Below are positions 6,927 to 14,281 of a stretch of 39,271 bases of DNA, piece after piece. The notes beneath the pieces are model-generated. The model had not been told where the DNA came from, did no database searches, and saw only the letters and a list, made by a program, of their open reading frames with translations. The stretch is from UMGS1279 sp045536815 (GTDB lineage: Bacteria > Bacillota > Clostridia > Oscillospirales > Acutalibacteraceae). A program made the translations under genes and the position numbers. The stretch's first letter is position 1. Each line of letters begins with the position of its first letter. Location of the stretch: positions 1-39,271 of the forward strand of contig JAZSOH010000033.1 in the NCBI GenBank assembly GCA_045536815.1, in the 5' to 3' direction.

Positions 6927-8327
6927 TTAAAAAAGTTTAGCTTCAAGCTCGACAAATTGTTTGTAGCAAGAAGAGTAATCGGCGCCGGAAGGCGCATATA
7001 CTTTATTGGTAGCAACTGCAAGGTCACAGGCTTTTTCTACACTTTCAAAAACACCCGTCGCAACACCCGCCAAAATTGCCGAGCCCAGACAAGCATTTTC
7101 TTCGTTTTTAAGGGTTACAACATTTTTGCCTGTCATATCGGCCTTTATTTGACACCAAAGCGGACTTGCGGCACCGCCGCCCATTGTACGAATTTCGTTA
7201 CAATTTAGTCCCAAATAATCAAGGTTTTGCTTTAACATTGAGGAAACAGATTCTAAAATACTGCGAACTGCATGACCTCTTGTATGCTCCATAGTAAGAC
7301 CATAAAAAACACCTTTTGCATTTGGGTTGTATTTTGGCATTGTTGAGCCGCAAAGATAGGGTAAAAATGTTAGTCCGTTAGAACCGGCAGGTACCTTTTC
7401 GGCCAACTCATCAAGCTCGCGGAAGCTGAAATTTTCACAAAAATTATTTTTAAACCATTTAAGCGCAATACCCGCCGTAGGTGTCCACGAAAGAAGACAG
7501 TATTTGCCGTCAAAATTAACGTGGCATGGGATTTTACTGTCAGGTGAATATTCGGGCATCTCATCACAGGGAATGAAAATAACCATTGTAGTACCTGTCA
7601 TTTCACTAACAATTCCAGGCTTTACTATTCCGGCACCAATAGCGCCTGCAATTTGGTCGATAGCGCCCGTTACAACCTTGGCGCCGTTATATTCTCCTAT
7701 AATTTCACCGCTATTTAGAATTTCGGGGAAACATTCTTTGCCAATGCCAATAAACTCTAGCATTTCGTCCCACCAAATATTATTTTTAATATCATAGTAT
7801 ATGGTAGAAGACTGCAAGGTTTTTTCGGTTACGAACTTGCCTGTGAGTTTATAAAGAAGATAGTCTTCCAAAAGAAAAATTTTTTTTGTTCTTTTGAAAA
7901 TTTCAGGTTCATTTTTCTTTACCCAAAGAAGCTTGGCTGCAGGCCAGGTTGCAGTTATTTCAGGTTGGCCTGTTACCTCGTAAACCTTTTTCTCGCCAAA
8001 ATGGTTTTTAATTTCTTCGGCTTCTAAGGTGGCGCGATTGTCAAGCCAAACAATAGTGTTTCTAAGAGGCAAACCATCTTCGTCGGCAAGTATTATTGTT
8101 TCACACTGTGTGTCAATGCTCATTGCAGAAATTTTATATTCATCGGCAAGCTCACTATATGCGCTATAAAACAAATCAAAATAGTCTTCGGCAGGGAATT
8201 CAACAAAGTCTTCCTTAACCAAAAGGGTGTAATCGCGGGTAACGGCTTTAAGGCAGTTGGCATTTTCATCAAACACCGCCGCTTTAAGCGAGGTTGTACC
8301 AATGTCAACACCAAGTAAATATTTCAT
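6927..8327 (-). CDS. FGGY-family carbohydrate kinase
   Basis: FGGY kinases phosphorylate a sugar, polyol or ketose with ATP in the cytoplasm. The 466-residue protein shows the N-terminal GVDIGTTSLKAAVFD phosphate motif (about 5-19), WLDNRA (about 94-99), the catalytic aspartate in GAIDQIAGAIGAG (about residue 222) and the C-terminal adenosine motif GGGAASPLWCQIKAD (about 390-404). Overall it resembles xylulokinase/gluconokinase-like members, but subfamily specificity cannot be assigned by eye. It is the last gene of the leftward operon, 24 bases after deoR, with ribosome site AAAGGA. The neighbouring isomerases and aldolase suggest it phosphorylates a ketose or a triose/tetrulose intermediate of the same pathway. 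That role is inference. Confidence 0.88.
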   Translation of the reverse strand: MKYLLGVDIGTTSLKAAVFDENANCLKAVTRDYTLLVKEDFVEFPAEDYFDLFYSAYSELADEYKISAMSIDTQCETIILADEDGLPLRNTIVWLDNRATLEAEEIKNHFGEKKVYEVTGQPEITATWPAAKLLWVKKNEPEIFKRTKKIFLLEDYLLYKLTGKFVTEKTLQSSTIYYDIKNNIWWDEMLEFIGIGKECFPEILNSGEIIGEYNGAKVVTGAIDQIAGAIGAGIVKPGIVSEMTGTTMVIFIPCDEMPEYSPDSKIPCHVNFDGKYCLLSWTPTAGIALKWFKNNFCENFSFRELDELAEKVPAGSNGLTFLPYLCGSTMPKYNPNAKGVFYGLTMEHTRGHAVRSILESVSSMLKQNLDYLGLNCNEIRTMGGGAASPLWCQIKADMTGKNVVTLKNEENACLGSAILAGVATGVFESVEKACDLAVATNKVYAPSGADYSSCYKQFVELEAKLF

Positions 8328-8351
8328 AAAAATATTCCTTTCACAAAGGAT

Positions 8352-9122
8352 TTAGTCTTTAACGACAACAAGCTTTCCTAAATTTTTCTTAAGTGAGGAA
8401 ACACTTTTGCTATCAAGGTTAGCAGAATCGGTTATAAGAGTACAGTCATTTGCAGAATTTACAATATTAACAAAGGCGGTTTTGCCAATTTTAGCAGAGT
8501 CAGCGACAATAATCTTTGAAGCAGACTGACTAAGCATTAGCTTTGCAATTTCGGCCTCGCGGTCGTAATAGGTTGTAAGGCTTCCGTCAGTTGTAACACC
8601 GTCTACAGATAAAAACAACTTGTTGGCGTGATATTTTTTAAGTTGACTCACTGCATCATCGCCGTAAACAAACTGGTACTTGGCATTAACCAGACCGCCA
8701 AGAAGCACAACATTGTAGTTGGGGTTTCCGCTTGCTTCAAGCGCAATAGTAATACAGTTTGTTACGATATTTAAATGCAGTTGAGGGGGTAGCGACCTAA
8801 AAACTAAAAGGGTTGTTGAACCAGAATTAAGCATAACTGTATCATGCTCTTTTAAATTTTTTACTGCCTGTTTGGCAATTAAAAGCTTTGCCCTGTGGTT
8901 TGTGTCAAGGCGTTGTTTTAGGTCCATGTCACAATAGGATTTATAAGAATTAACGGCACCACCGTGAACGCGGAACAAAAGACCTTTATCTTCCAAATCG
9001 GCAAGGTCGGAACGAATAGTAATATTTGAAGTATCAAACAGCTTACTGAGTTCAGAAACCTTAACTTTGCCTTTTTTGCTTAATAATTCAAGTATTTTTT
9101 CTTTTCTTTCGCTTATGTTCAT
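8352..9122 (-). CDS. DeoR/GlpR-family transcriptional regulator
   Basis: DeoR-family repressors sense a phosphorylated sugar and control the neighbouring catabolic genes. The 256-residue protein has the N-terminal winged helix ERKEKILELLSKKGKVKVSE and the diagnostic recognition segment ITIRSDLADLEDKGLLFRVHGGA (about residues 33-55). The C-terminal sensor has the sugar-phosphate-binding signatures VMLNSGSTTL, TNCITIALE and VDGVTTDGSLTTYYDREAEIAKLM. It lies between yjbQ and the kinase. The ribosome site is AGGCGG. A strong stem-loop separates it from yjbQ, which may set it apart from the upstream genes. The direct repeat at 11222-11241 is a plausible operator. Confidence 0.93.
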   Translation of the reverse strand: MNISERKEKILELLSKKGKVKVSELSKLFDTSNITIRSDLADLEDKGLLFRVHGGAVNSYKSYCDMDLKQRLDTNHRAKLLIAKQAVKNLKEHDTVMLNSGSTTLLVFRSLPPQLHLNIVTNCITIALEASGNPNYNVVLLGGLVNAKYQFVYGDDAVSQLKKYHANKLFLSVDGVTTDGSLTTYYDREAEIAKLMLSQSASKIIVADSAKIGKTAFVNIVNSANDCTLITDSANLDSKSVSSLKKNLGKLVVVKD

Positions 9123-9146
9123 AATAATTACCGCCTATATATTTTT

Positions 9147-9176
9147 TTCGGGGCAAAAAAATACTTTTGCCCCGAA
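9147..9176 (-). promoter_or_regulatory. Intercistronic 12-bp stem-loop between yjbQ and deoR
   Basis: TTCGGGGCAAAA (9147-9158) and TTTTGCCCCGAA (9165-9176) are perfect complements around a 6-base loop. In the leftward transcript the hairpin is followed by AAAAAA rather than U residues, so it is not a standard terminator. It may be an mRNA processing or stability element that makes regulator and kinase expression differ from that of the upstream genes. Confidence 0.6.
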
Positions 9177-9214
9177 TAGTTTAAACCTTTAATTTTTAAG
9201 CAGCTTTTTTACGA

Positions 9215-9835
9215 TTATCTCTTAAGCTGAAGGGTGTAGTGAACGTCGTCTGCTCTTTCCTCTTCGGTATATTTACGAAGAGTGTTGATAACCTCGCCAC
9301 CATTGAATTTTCTATCTTCAACATCTTCGGTTGTGCCCATAACAGTAATGTTAAGCTGTCTTCTTCTTGCACGAACCTGGTCCCAGTCAACGAAATAAAT
9401 GTGAGCAAATTCGCCACCGTCTAAAACGCCGTCTTTAATTGTCATAGCTTCGCTTCTGCCGAAGAACACGCTACGAAGGTGACCGTCGGTATTAAGGCTT
9501 GTAACATCGCCGGGTTCGTTAACGAAACGGCCGAACTGTGTATGAATCGGACCGGGATGCATATATTCATTTTCTTCGGAATAATCAGGAACGAGCTTTC
9601 TCATAATGTTGAGAATGTCGTGCTGTAAGTACTCCATATCGTATTTGTCAAGGTCGTGAGAACACTCCTGAACCATAACAGAGCAGGTTGTGTGGTGAGA
9701 AGCTATTGTAACGGTACCATTTTTAATGCCTGAAGCCTCTACAATTTCAATAACCTCTTTCGATACATCGTGGAATGTAGGTCTCCAACCTCTAGACTGA
9801 AGCTCCAATTCCTTTTGAACTACTTTGAATTCCAT
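9215..9835 (-). CDS. YjbQ/UPF0047-family protein, long form
   Basis: The family is named after E. coli YjbQ, for which weak thiamine-phosphate synthase activity was reported. Its physiological role is unsettled. This protein has the core motifs SHHTTCSVMVQE (about 47-58), a conserved Asn-x-x-x-His near NTDGHLRSVFFG (about 115-126) and the C-terminal FAHIYFVDWDQVRARRR block (143-159). It is 206 residues, against about 130-140 for common members. The extra length comes from an insertion of about 20-25 residues around 93-114 and a charged tail of about 40 residues after 168. The ribosome site is TAGGAGG. Its place between a SIS isomerase and a DeoR regulator in a sugar operon argues for a sugar-related rather than thiamine-related job. 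That is inference. Confidence 0.85.
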   Translation of the reverse strand: MEFKVVQKELELQSRGWRPTFHDVSKEVIEIVEASGIKNGTVTIASHHTTCSVMVQECSHDLDKYDMEYLQHDILNIMRKLVPDYSEENEYMHPGPIHTQFGRFVNEPGDVTSLNTDGHLRSVFFGRSEAMTIKDGVLDGGEFAHIYFVDWDQVRARRRQLNITVMGTTEDVEDRKFNGGEVINTLRKYTEEERADDVHYTLQLKR

Positions 9836-9898
9836 TTTTAGTCCTCCTAATATTTATTTATTTTATCATAAAAATAATGGCTTTTTAAATGTGAAAGA

Positions 9899-10492
9899 CT
9901 ATTTATTTAATCTTTCACCAACAGCGCCGCCCGGATGAATTATGGCGAACTGTTCATTAACATAACCCGTTTGCTCAATAATTGCAGTTTGAAGCACGTG
10001 GAATATAACTGCAAGAGCGGTTGAAGAGGTTGTACCTTGCGAGTTGTATTTATCTGTTTCGCGGTTTACAAACTGCTTAAGTACGACATCTGCCTCTTTT
10101 GCAAGAGGCGAATCCATATTTTCGGTTACGGATATAATCTTTACGCCTTTTTTCTTGCAAATGTCAAGAATTGGCAAAAGCTCTTTGGTTTTACCACCAC
10201 GAGAGGCTAAAACCATAACGTCGCCTTCTTGCAGATATCCCATAGCACCGTGAATTGCTTCGGCGGGGGAGATAAACCTTGCGGGTTGCTCAACGCAACA
10301 CATAAGGTGAGCAAAATGCTGACAGATAATACCACTATGCCCACAGCCTGCAGTACCAATGCGAGGAGCGTTTATTAAAAGGTCAACTGCTTTAGAATAA
10401 GCTTCTTCGTCAAAATGCTCTGCCAAAAGCTTAATGCATTCGCTTTCAATTTCAAAAGCCTCTTTGGCGGCCTTAAGTGCATTTTCGTTCAA
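9899..10492 (-). CDS. SIS-domain sugar-phosphate isomerase, KdsD/KpsF/GutQ-like
   Basis: SIS proteins of this type interconvert aldose and ketose phosphates. The 197-residue protein is a single SIS domain without the C-terminal CBS pair of KdsD. GTAGCGHSGIICQHF (about 46-60) is the phosphate-binding loop. SPAEAIHGAMG (about 75-85) and IIHPGGAVGERL (about 184-195) match the KdsD HxG and HPGGALG blocks, keeping both histidines (His81, His186) implicated in arabinose-5-phosphate isomerases. It starts with TTG at 10492, supported by GGAGGG 8 bases upstream, and follows the TIM-like gene by 14 bases. In the operon it should isomerise a phosphorylated sugar. No lipopolysaccharide genes are near, so a KDO role is unlikely. 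Confidence 0.85.
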   Translation of the reverse strand: MNENALKAAKEAFEIESECIKLLAEHFDEEAYSKAVDLLINAPRIGTAGCGHSGIICQHFAHLMCCVEQPARFISPAEAIHGAMGYLQEGDVMVLASRGGKTKELLPILDICKKKGVKIISVTENMDSPLAKEADVVLKQFVNRETDKYNSQGTTSSTALAVIFHVLQTAIIEQTGYVNEQFAIIHPGGAVGERLNK

Positions 10493-10506
10493 AACTAAGC
10501 CCTCCG

Positions 10507-11208
10507 CTATTTATGTAGTTCGTCCCAGGCTTTGCGAAGGTTAAAGAGCATTTCTTCAACCATTGCATAGGGATCATCGGCCTTAATGATGCCGCTTGTA
10601 GAACCCGTTGCCTGTGCGCCAAGTTTAATGGTGTTATAAACATCATTACCATTAGAAATACCTGCGCCCTGCAAAACCATTATATCAGGGTTAATGTCGC
10701 GAACCTTTTTAATTGTTTCTATAACGTAGTTAGAATCGCTTGTTTTACCTGTTCCGATAAGTTCGGTGGGTTCTGCGACCAAAAGGTTTGGACCCATTTT
10801 AGCTATTTCAACAAGCTCATCAACAGTATCAGCACAAACGATGGTAGCAAGGCCAACCTCGTCAGCGCGTTCGATGGTCTTTTTAGTTTCTTCCATAGTT
10901 AGCTTTTTCTCGGCGTGGTTAAGCATAACGCCAACTGCACCTGCAGCTTTAACTGCTTCAGGCAAAACCGAGCCAAGACCGCGGCCAACAGGGAGATAGT
11001 CCATATGTTGAGCAAAAACCAAAATTCTTTCAGTATTGTTTGCAAGAAGGGGAATATCGGTGTACTGTGGAGTTACAATAACATCAACATCATACTTCAT
11101 AGCAGTCTTATCTATAACTTTAGCGAGTTTAAGCATTTCTTCGCCGTAAAGATAGGCTTTTGGACCAACCTCAAAGAAGGGAGGTTTGATATTAAAATTC
11201 TTTACCAT
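10507..11208 (-). CDS. Triosephosphate-isomerase-family protein, short archaeal-like form
   Basis: The 233-residue length and sequence resemble the compact archaeal-type TIM barrel rather than the roughly 250-residue bacterial TpiA. The catalytic lysine aligns at Lys17 in VGPKAYLYGEE, histidine at His98 in VMLNHAEKK and glutamate at Glu146 in LLVAEPTELIGTGK. QGAGISNG supplies the phosphate loop. Changes from canonical TIM are the loss of the Asn before the catalytic Lys and Ala in place of Ser after the catalytic His. It is the first gene of the leftward operon, with promoter TTGACA/TATAAT. The ribosome site AAAGG is 12 bases from the ATG, a long spacing. A pathway-specific tri- or tetrulose-phosphate isomerase, as known for erythritol catabolism, is likelier than the housekeeping TIM. 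Confidence 0.85.
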   Translation of the reverse strand: MVKNFNIKPPFFEVGPKAYLYGEEMLKLAKVIDKTAMKYDVDVIVTPQYTDIPLLANNTERILVFAQHMDYLPVGRGLGSVLPEAVKAAGAVGVMLNHAEKKLTMEETKKTIERADEVGLATIVCADTVDELVEIAKMGPNLLVAEPTELIGTGKTSDSNYVIETIKKVRDINPDIMVLQGAGISNGNDVYNTIKLGAQATGSTSGIIKADDPYAMVEEMLFNLRKAWDELHK

Positions 11209-11221
11209 AGTTTAACATTAC

Positions 11222-11241
11222 CTTTCGTTTTACTTTCGTTT
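11222..11241. promoter_or_regulatory. Direct repeat, candidate DeoR operator
   Basis: CTTTCGTTT occurs at 11222-11230 and again at 11233-11241, exactly 11 bp apart, one helical turn. The repeat spans the expected start of leftward transcription (about 11238), just downstream of the TATAAT box. DeoR-family operators often contain such T-rich/CGAAAG direct repeats. No copy is seen near the rightward promoter. Confidence 0.5.
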
Positions 11242-11244
11242 ATA

Positions 11245-11273
11245 ATTATATAACTGTTTTGTTTATTTGTCAA
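11245..11273 (-). promoter_or_regulatory. Sigma-A promoter of the leftward sugar operon
   Basis: On the minus strand TTGACA (11273-11268) and TATAAT (11250-11245) are separated by 17 bases, both perfect consensus. It drives the TIM-like, SIS, yjbQ, deoR and FGGY genes. Confidence 0.87.
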
Positions 11274-11311
11274 TTACTTTTCTAATTTTGCTTAAAAATG
11301 CCGTTTTGCTC

Positions 11312-11341
11312 TTGACAATCCCTGTTTTATAAGTGTATAAT
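11312..11341 (+). promoter_or_regulatory. Sigma-A promoter of the rightward sugar operon
   Basis: TTGACA (11312-11317) and TATAAT (11336-11341) have an 18-base spacer, 25 bases before the aldolase start. It is back to back with the leftward promoter, with their -35 boxes 38 bases apart. Confidence 0.85.
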
Positions 11342-11365
11342 GTCATAAGATAGAAGGTTGATAAA

Positions 11366-12040
11366 ATGAAATATTTAATGGATGGCGGCAATTTAGAGGA
11401 AATAAGACATTGTAACGAGTTTTATCCTCTAGCCGGTGTTACAACTAATCCTACCTTAGTTTCTAAGGAAAAAAAGGATTTTTGGACACTTATTAAAGAA
11501 ATTAGAGACATTATTGGCCCCGATAAAATGCTTCACGTTCAAACAGTGCAAAAAAAGGCTGAAAAAATCGTTGAAGAAGCAAAACTTTTGAAGGAAAAAA
11601 TCGGTGGCAATGTATATGTTAAAATCCCTATTTGTGAGGAATCTCTTAAAGCTACAATGATGCTTAAAAAAATAGGTGTAGGCGTTACTATGACGGCAAT
11701 TTTTTCTCCCGCTCAGGCTCTTATAGCTGCAATGGCGGGTGCCGACTATGTTGCACCTTATGTTAATAGGCTTGATAATATTACAGAAGATGGCACAAGG
11801 GTTGTTGCTGAAATTGTTGAACAGTTTAAGCTTTATGGGCTTGATTGTAAGGTTTTGGCGGCAAGCTTTAAAACGGTTGAGCAGGTACATAGGTGCTCAT
11901 TGGCGGGTTGCCATACCGTTACAATTTCGGCTAATATTTTTAAGTCGATTATATCTCATCCGATGACAGATGTCGCTACGAAAGGTTTCGATAAGGATTG
12001 GAAGAAGCAATACGGCGACAAATCCATTCTTGATTTTTAA
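11366..12040 (+). CDS. Fructose-6-phosphate aldolase-like protein (FSA/TalC class)
   Basis: This 224-residue class I aldolase belongs to the small transaldolase family. GVTTNPTLVS (24-33) is the family signature and the Schiff-base lysine is Lys86 in NVYVKIPIC. Residues that mark aldolases rather than transaldolases in E. coli FSA are conserved: Gln59 (LHVQTVQ), Thr110, and Tyr132 in AGADYVAPYVNRLD. KVLAASFKT (about 162-170) also matches. It should cleave or form a ketose phosphate, with dihydroxyacetone or a related ketone as donor. It is first in the rightward operon, 14 bases before the NagA-like gene. Natural substrates of FSA enzymes are uncertain, so the exact reaction is open. A sulfofructose transaldolase is less likely (see rejected list). 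Confidence 0.9.
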   Translation: MKYLMDGGNLEEIRHCNEFYPLAGVTTNPTLVSKEKKDFWTLIKEIRDIIGPDKMLHVQTVQKKAEKIVEEAKLLKEKIGGNVYVKIPICEESLKATMMLKKIGVGVTMTAIFSPAQALIAAMAGADYVAPYVNRLDNITEDGTRVVAEIVEQFKLYGLDCKVLAASFKTVEQVHRCSLAGCHTVTISANIFKSIISHPMTDVATKGFDKDWKKQYGDKSILDF

Positions 12041-12054
12041 GAAAGGGGAAACAA

Positions 12055-13191
12055 ATGAAGGCAATTATAAACGCCACAATTGTAATGACTGACCATTACA
12101 TTCCAAACGGAACGATTATAATTGAAAACGGCAAAATCAAAGAGTTTGGCAAAAAGCTTCAGGTTCCAAACGGCGCCGAGGTTATAGACGCTAAGGGGCA
12201 GTTTGTAGGTCCCGGTCTAATTGATATACATACCCACGCAGTTGATAATGTTTTCTTCCACGAAAACCCTGTAGGTTGTGCTAAATCTCTTATAAAACAT
12301 GGTGTAACTTCGGTACTTCCTACTCCGTTTTACGTAATGGACAAAGAAGAACATTTGTCGGTAATTGAAGGCTATAAAAAAGCTATTGCTTCGGGCGAAT
12401 GTCCTAATATTTTAGGTCTTTATATGGAAGGTCCATACCTTAACCCTGATTTCGGTTGTAATAAAGACGAAAATGTTTGGAAGGGCGAAATCCGTGAAGA
12501 AGATTATATGGAAATCGTTGAAGCGGCTAAAGATTTAGCTAAGGTTTGGTGCGTTGCCCCTGAAAGAGAAGGTATAGAAGGCTTTGTTAAGAACGTAAAA
12601 AAGGTTATTCCTAATTGCGTTTTCTCCGTTGCTCACTCTGAGGCGACTCCGGCACAAATCGAGGCGCTTATGCCTTACGGGTTGAGGCTTGGTACTCACC
12701 ATACAAACGCTACAGGAACTTTGGAAAATTTTCCGGAGGTACGCGGCGTTTGTGTTGACGAAACAGTTAACTATAACGATGGTATTTATGCCGAACTTAT
12801 TTGCGATTCTATGGGAATTCACGTTCACCCATACATGCTAAGGCTTGTAAAGAAAATTAAGGGCGAGGACAAAATAATTCTTATTTCTGATGCGTTTGTT
12901 GGCGGTGGCCCACCGATTCCCGGTTGTGAAGAAGCTTTTGATATTAACTTTGACTTTGGCGGCGACATTGCCGGTTCAAAGCTTACTCTTGATATAGCTT
13001 GTAAAAATATGATGATTCATACCGGCTCATCTGTTTGTCAAGTGTTTAAGTACGCATCTACCAACCCTGCAAAAATGCTGGGTCTTACCGACCGCGGTGT
13101 TATTAGGGAAGGAAACCTTGCTAACCTTATCATAGTTACCCACGATTTTGAAGTTGAGTCTGTATTTATCGAGGGTAAACAATATAAGTAA
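12055..13191 (+). CDS. NagA-like amidohydrolase (N-acetylglucosamine-6-phosphate deacetylase family)
   Basis: This 378-residue amidohydrolase-superfamily protein is close in length to NagA. Metal- and substrate-site motifs visible are GPGLIDIHTHAVDN (His59, His61), GLYMEGPYLNP (Glu125), SVAHSEATPAQ (His194), LGTHHTNATGT (His215/216), CDSMGIHVHP and the general-base aspartate in LISDAFVGGG (Asp279). The C-terminus ends with STNPAKMLGLTDRGVIREGNLANL-like content typical of the family. Canonical NagA has THxxNAM where this protein has THHTNAT. Together with the divergent NagB-like neighbour this suggests a related N-acyl amino sugar phosphate rather than plain GlcNAc-6-P. Cytoplasmic, second gene of the rightward operon, ribosome site AAAGGGG. 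Confidence 0.85.
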   Translation: MKAIINATIVMTDHYIPNGTIIIENGKIKEFGKKLQVPNGAEVIDAKGQFVGPGLIDIHTHAVDNVFFHENPVGCAKSLIKHGVTSVLPTPFYVMDKEEHLSVIEGYKKAIASGECPNILGLYMEGPYLNPDFGCNKDENVWKGEIREEDYMEIVEAAKDLAKVWCVAPEREGIEGFVKNVKKVIPNCVFSVAHSEATPAQIEALMPYGLRLGTHHTNATGTLENFPEVRGVCVDETVNYNDGIYAELICDSMGIHVHPYMLRLVKKIKGEDKIILISDAFVGGGPPIPGCEEAFDINFDFGGDIAGSKLTLDIACKNMMIHTGSSVCQVFKYASTNPAKMLGLTDRGVIREGNLANLIIVTHDFEVESVFIEGKQYK

Positions 13192-13222
13192 TCTAAAAAT
13201 ATAATATAAAGGAGAAAATGAT

Positions 13223-14194
13223 ATGAATTTCATCACCGATCCCGCAACAAAATTTGATTTTATGCCCCACGAATTTGTTCCTTTTAAGGACAAAAAGGTT
13301 TGCGAGTATGTTCGTAGCCTCAGTGGTAAGGACCTTGAAAAGCGTGAGCCTTGGTGGCATCCCGAGTTTGACGTTAAGGTTATTATGAATCCTCATCCTA
13401 TACTTATCTCAACTCTCTTTACACGTCTTAAGGCAGCTTCTGAAGCAGGAAAAAGCTTTACAATGATTCTTGGCAATCCCGAGCCTGATACATATATTCC
13501 TCTTGCACAGCTTATTAACTACTTTAAGGTAGACTGCTCTAAGGTTCACCTCGTAGCAGAAGACGAATGGGCTGACGAAAATGGAAATATCGCTCCTATC
13601 ACTTATGAAGCAGGTTTTGCTCATTCAATGATTAAGTATTTCTACTATCAAATTGATGAAAAACTTCGTATGCCTATGGAGAACGTTCACTTCCCCACAA
13701 ACGCAAATATTAAAGATTACTCTAAGATTATTGACGACATTACCGAGGGTACAGGCGCTGATATCGCTTCTACTTCTCCAGGTTGGGCAGGTCATATGGC
13801 TTTCGTTGACCCGATTCCTGAATTTATCGGTAGTGGCGATATTGAAGAGTGGTTAAATCAACCTGCACAAATCGTTAAGCTTCATCCTATGACCATTATG
13901 CAAAACTCTCTTAATGGTACATTCGGTCAGTCGGGTGATATCGCTAACGTTCCTCCTTGCGCTGCAACAATCGGTCCTTTAGACGTTATGCGCGCTAAAG
14001 AACGTATTGAGGTTCATGCACTTGCAACCTGTGGCACATTCTCTTCATGGCAGAGAATGACTAGCCGTCTTTGCACACATGGTCCTATCACACCATACCT
14101 TCCTTCAACAATGCTTCAGACCAAGAAAACTCAGGTTTATATTTCTGAAGAGCTTGCTGCACCTTTCGAGTGTTGGGAAAAGGTTGGTTACTAA
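13223..14194 (+). CDS. Divergent NagB/RpiA-fold protein (glucosamine-6-phosphate isomerase-like)
   Basis: The 323-residue protein is longer than NagB (about 240-266) and carries an extra N-terminal segment of about 45 residues. The fold is suggested by the phosphate-binding stretch MILGNPEPDTYIPL (about 81-94), VAEDEWADENG (Asp114, matching FNMDEY of NagB) and PGWAGHMAFVDP (186-197), matching GVDGHIAFNEP. The NagB triad residues Asp141 and Glu148 correspond to Ala189 and Asp196 here, while His191 is kept. Deaminase chemistry may therefore be altered. It follows the NagA-like gene by 31 bases with AAAGGAG and precedes a terminator. A sugar-phosphate isomerase/deaminase on a non-glucosamine substrate is the best guess. 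Function is not established. Confidence 0.7.
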   Translation: MNFITDPATKFDFMPHEFVPFKDKKVCEYVRSLSGKDLEKREPWWHPEFDVKVIMNPHPILISTLFTRLKAASEAGKSFTMILGNPEPDTYIPLAQLINYFKVDCSKVHLVAEDEWADENGNIAPITYEAGFAHSMIKYFYYQIDEKLRMPMENVHFPTNANIKDYSKIIDDITEGTGADIASTSPGWAGHMAFVDPIPEFIGSGDIEEWLNQPAQIVKLHPMTIMQNSLNGTFGQSGDIANVPPCAATIGPLDVMRAKERIEVHALATCGTFSSWQRMTSRLCTHGPITPYLPSTMLQTKKTQVYISEELAAPFECWEKVGY

Positions 14195-14212
14195 TATAGC
14201 AAACTAATAATT

Positions 14213-14249
14213 AACAAAAACCAAGCCCTTCGGGGTTTTGGTTTTTGTT
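14213..14249. terminator. Terminator after the NagB-like gene
   Basis: AACAAAAACCAA (14213-14224) pairs with TTGGTTTTTGTT (14238-14249), with an inner CCC-TTCG-GGG hairpin. The T-rich right arm fits a rho-independent terminator or attenuator inside the rightward gene set, so the last two genes may be partly uncoupled. Confidence 0.7.
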
Positions 14250-14281
14250 GCATTATAATGAAAAAAGGTGTATAGTATAAT

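Noticed and set aside
9899..10492. KDO or heptose biosynthesis role for the SIS protein
   Set aside because: No lipopolysaccharide genes are nearby, and the sporulating, Gram-positive-type gene content does not call for such a pathway. The sugar operon context is a better fit.
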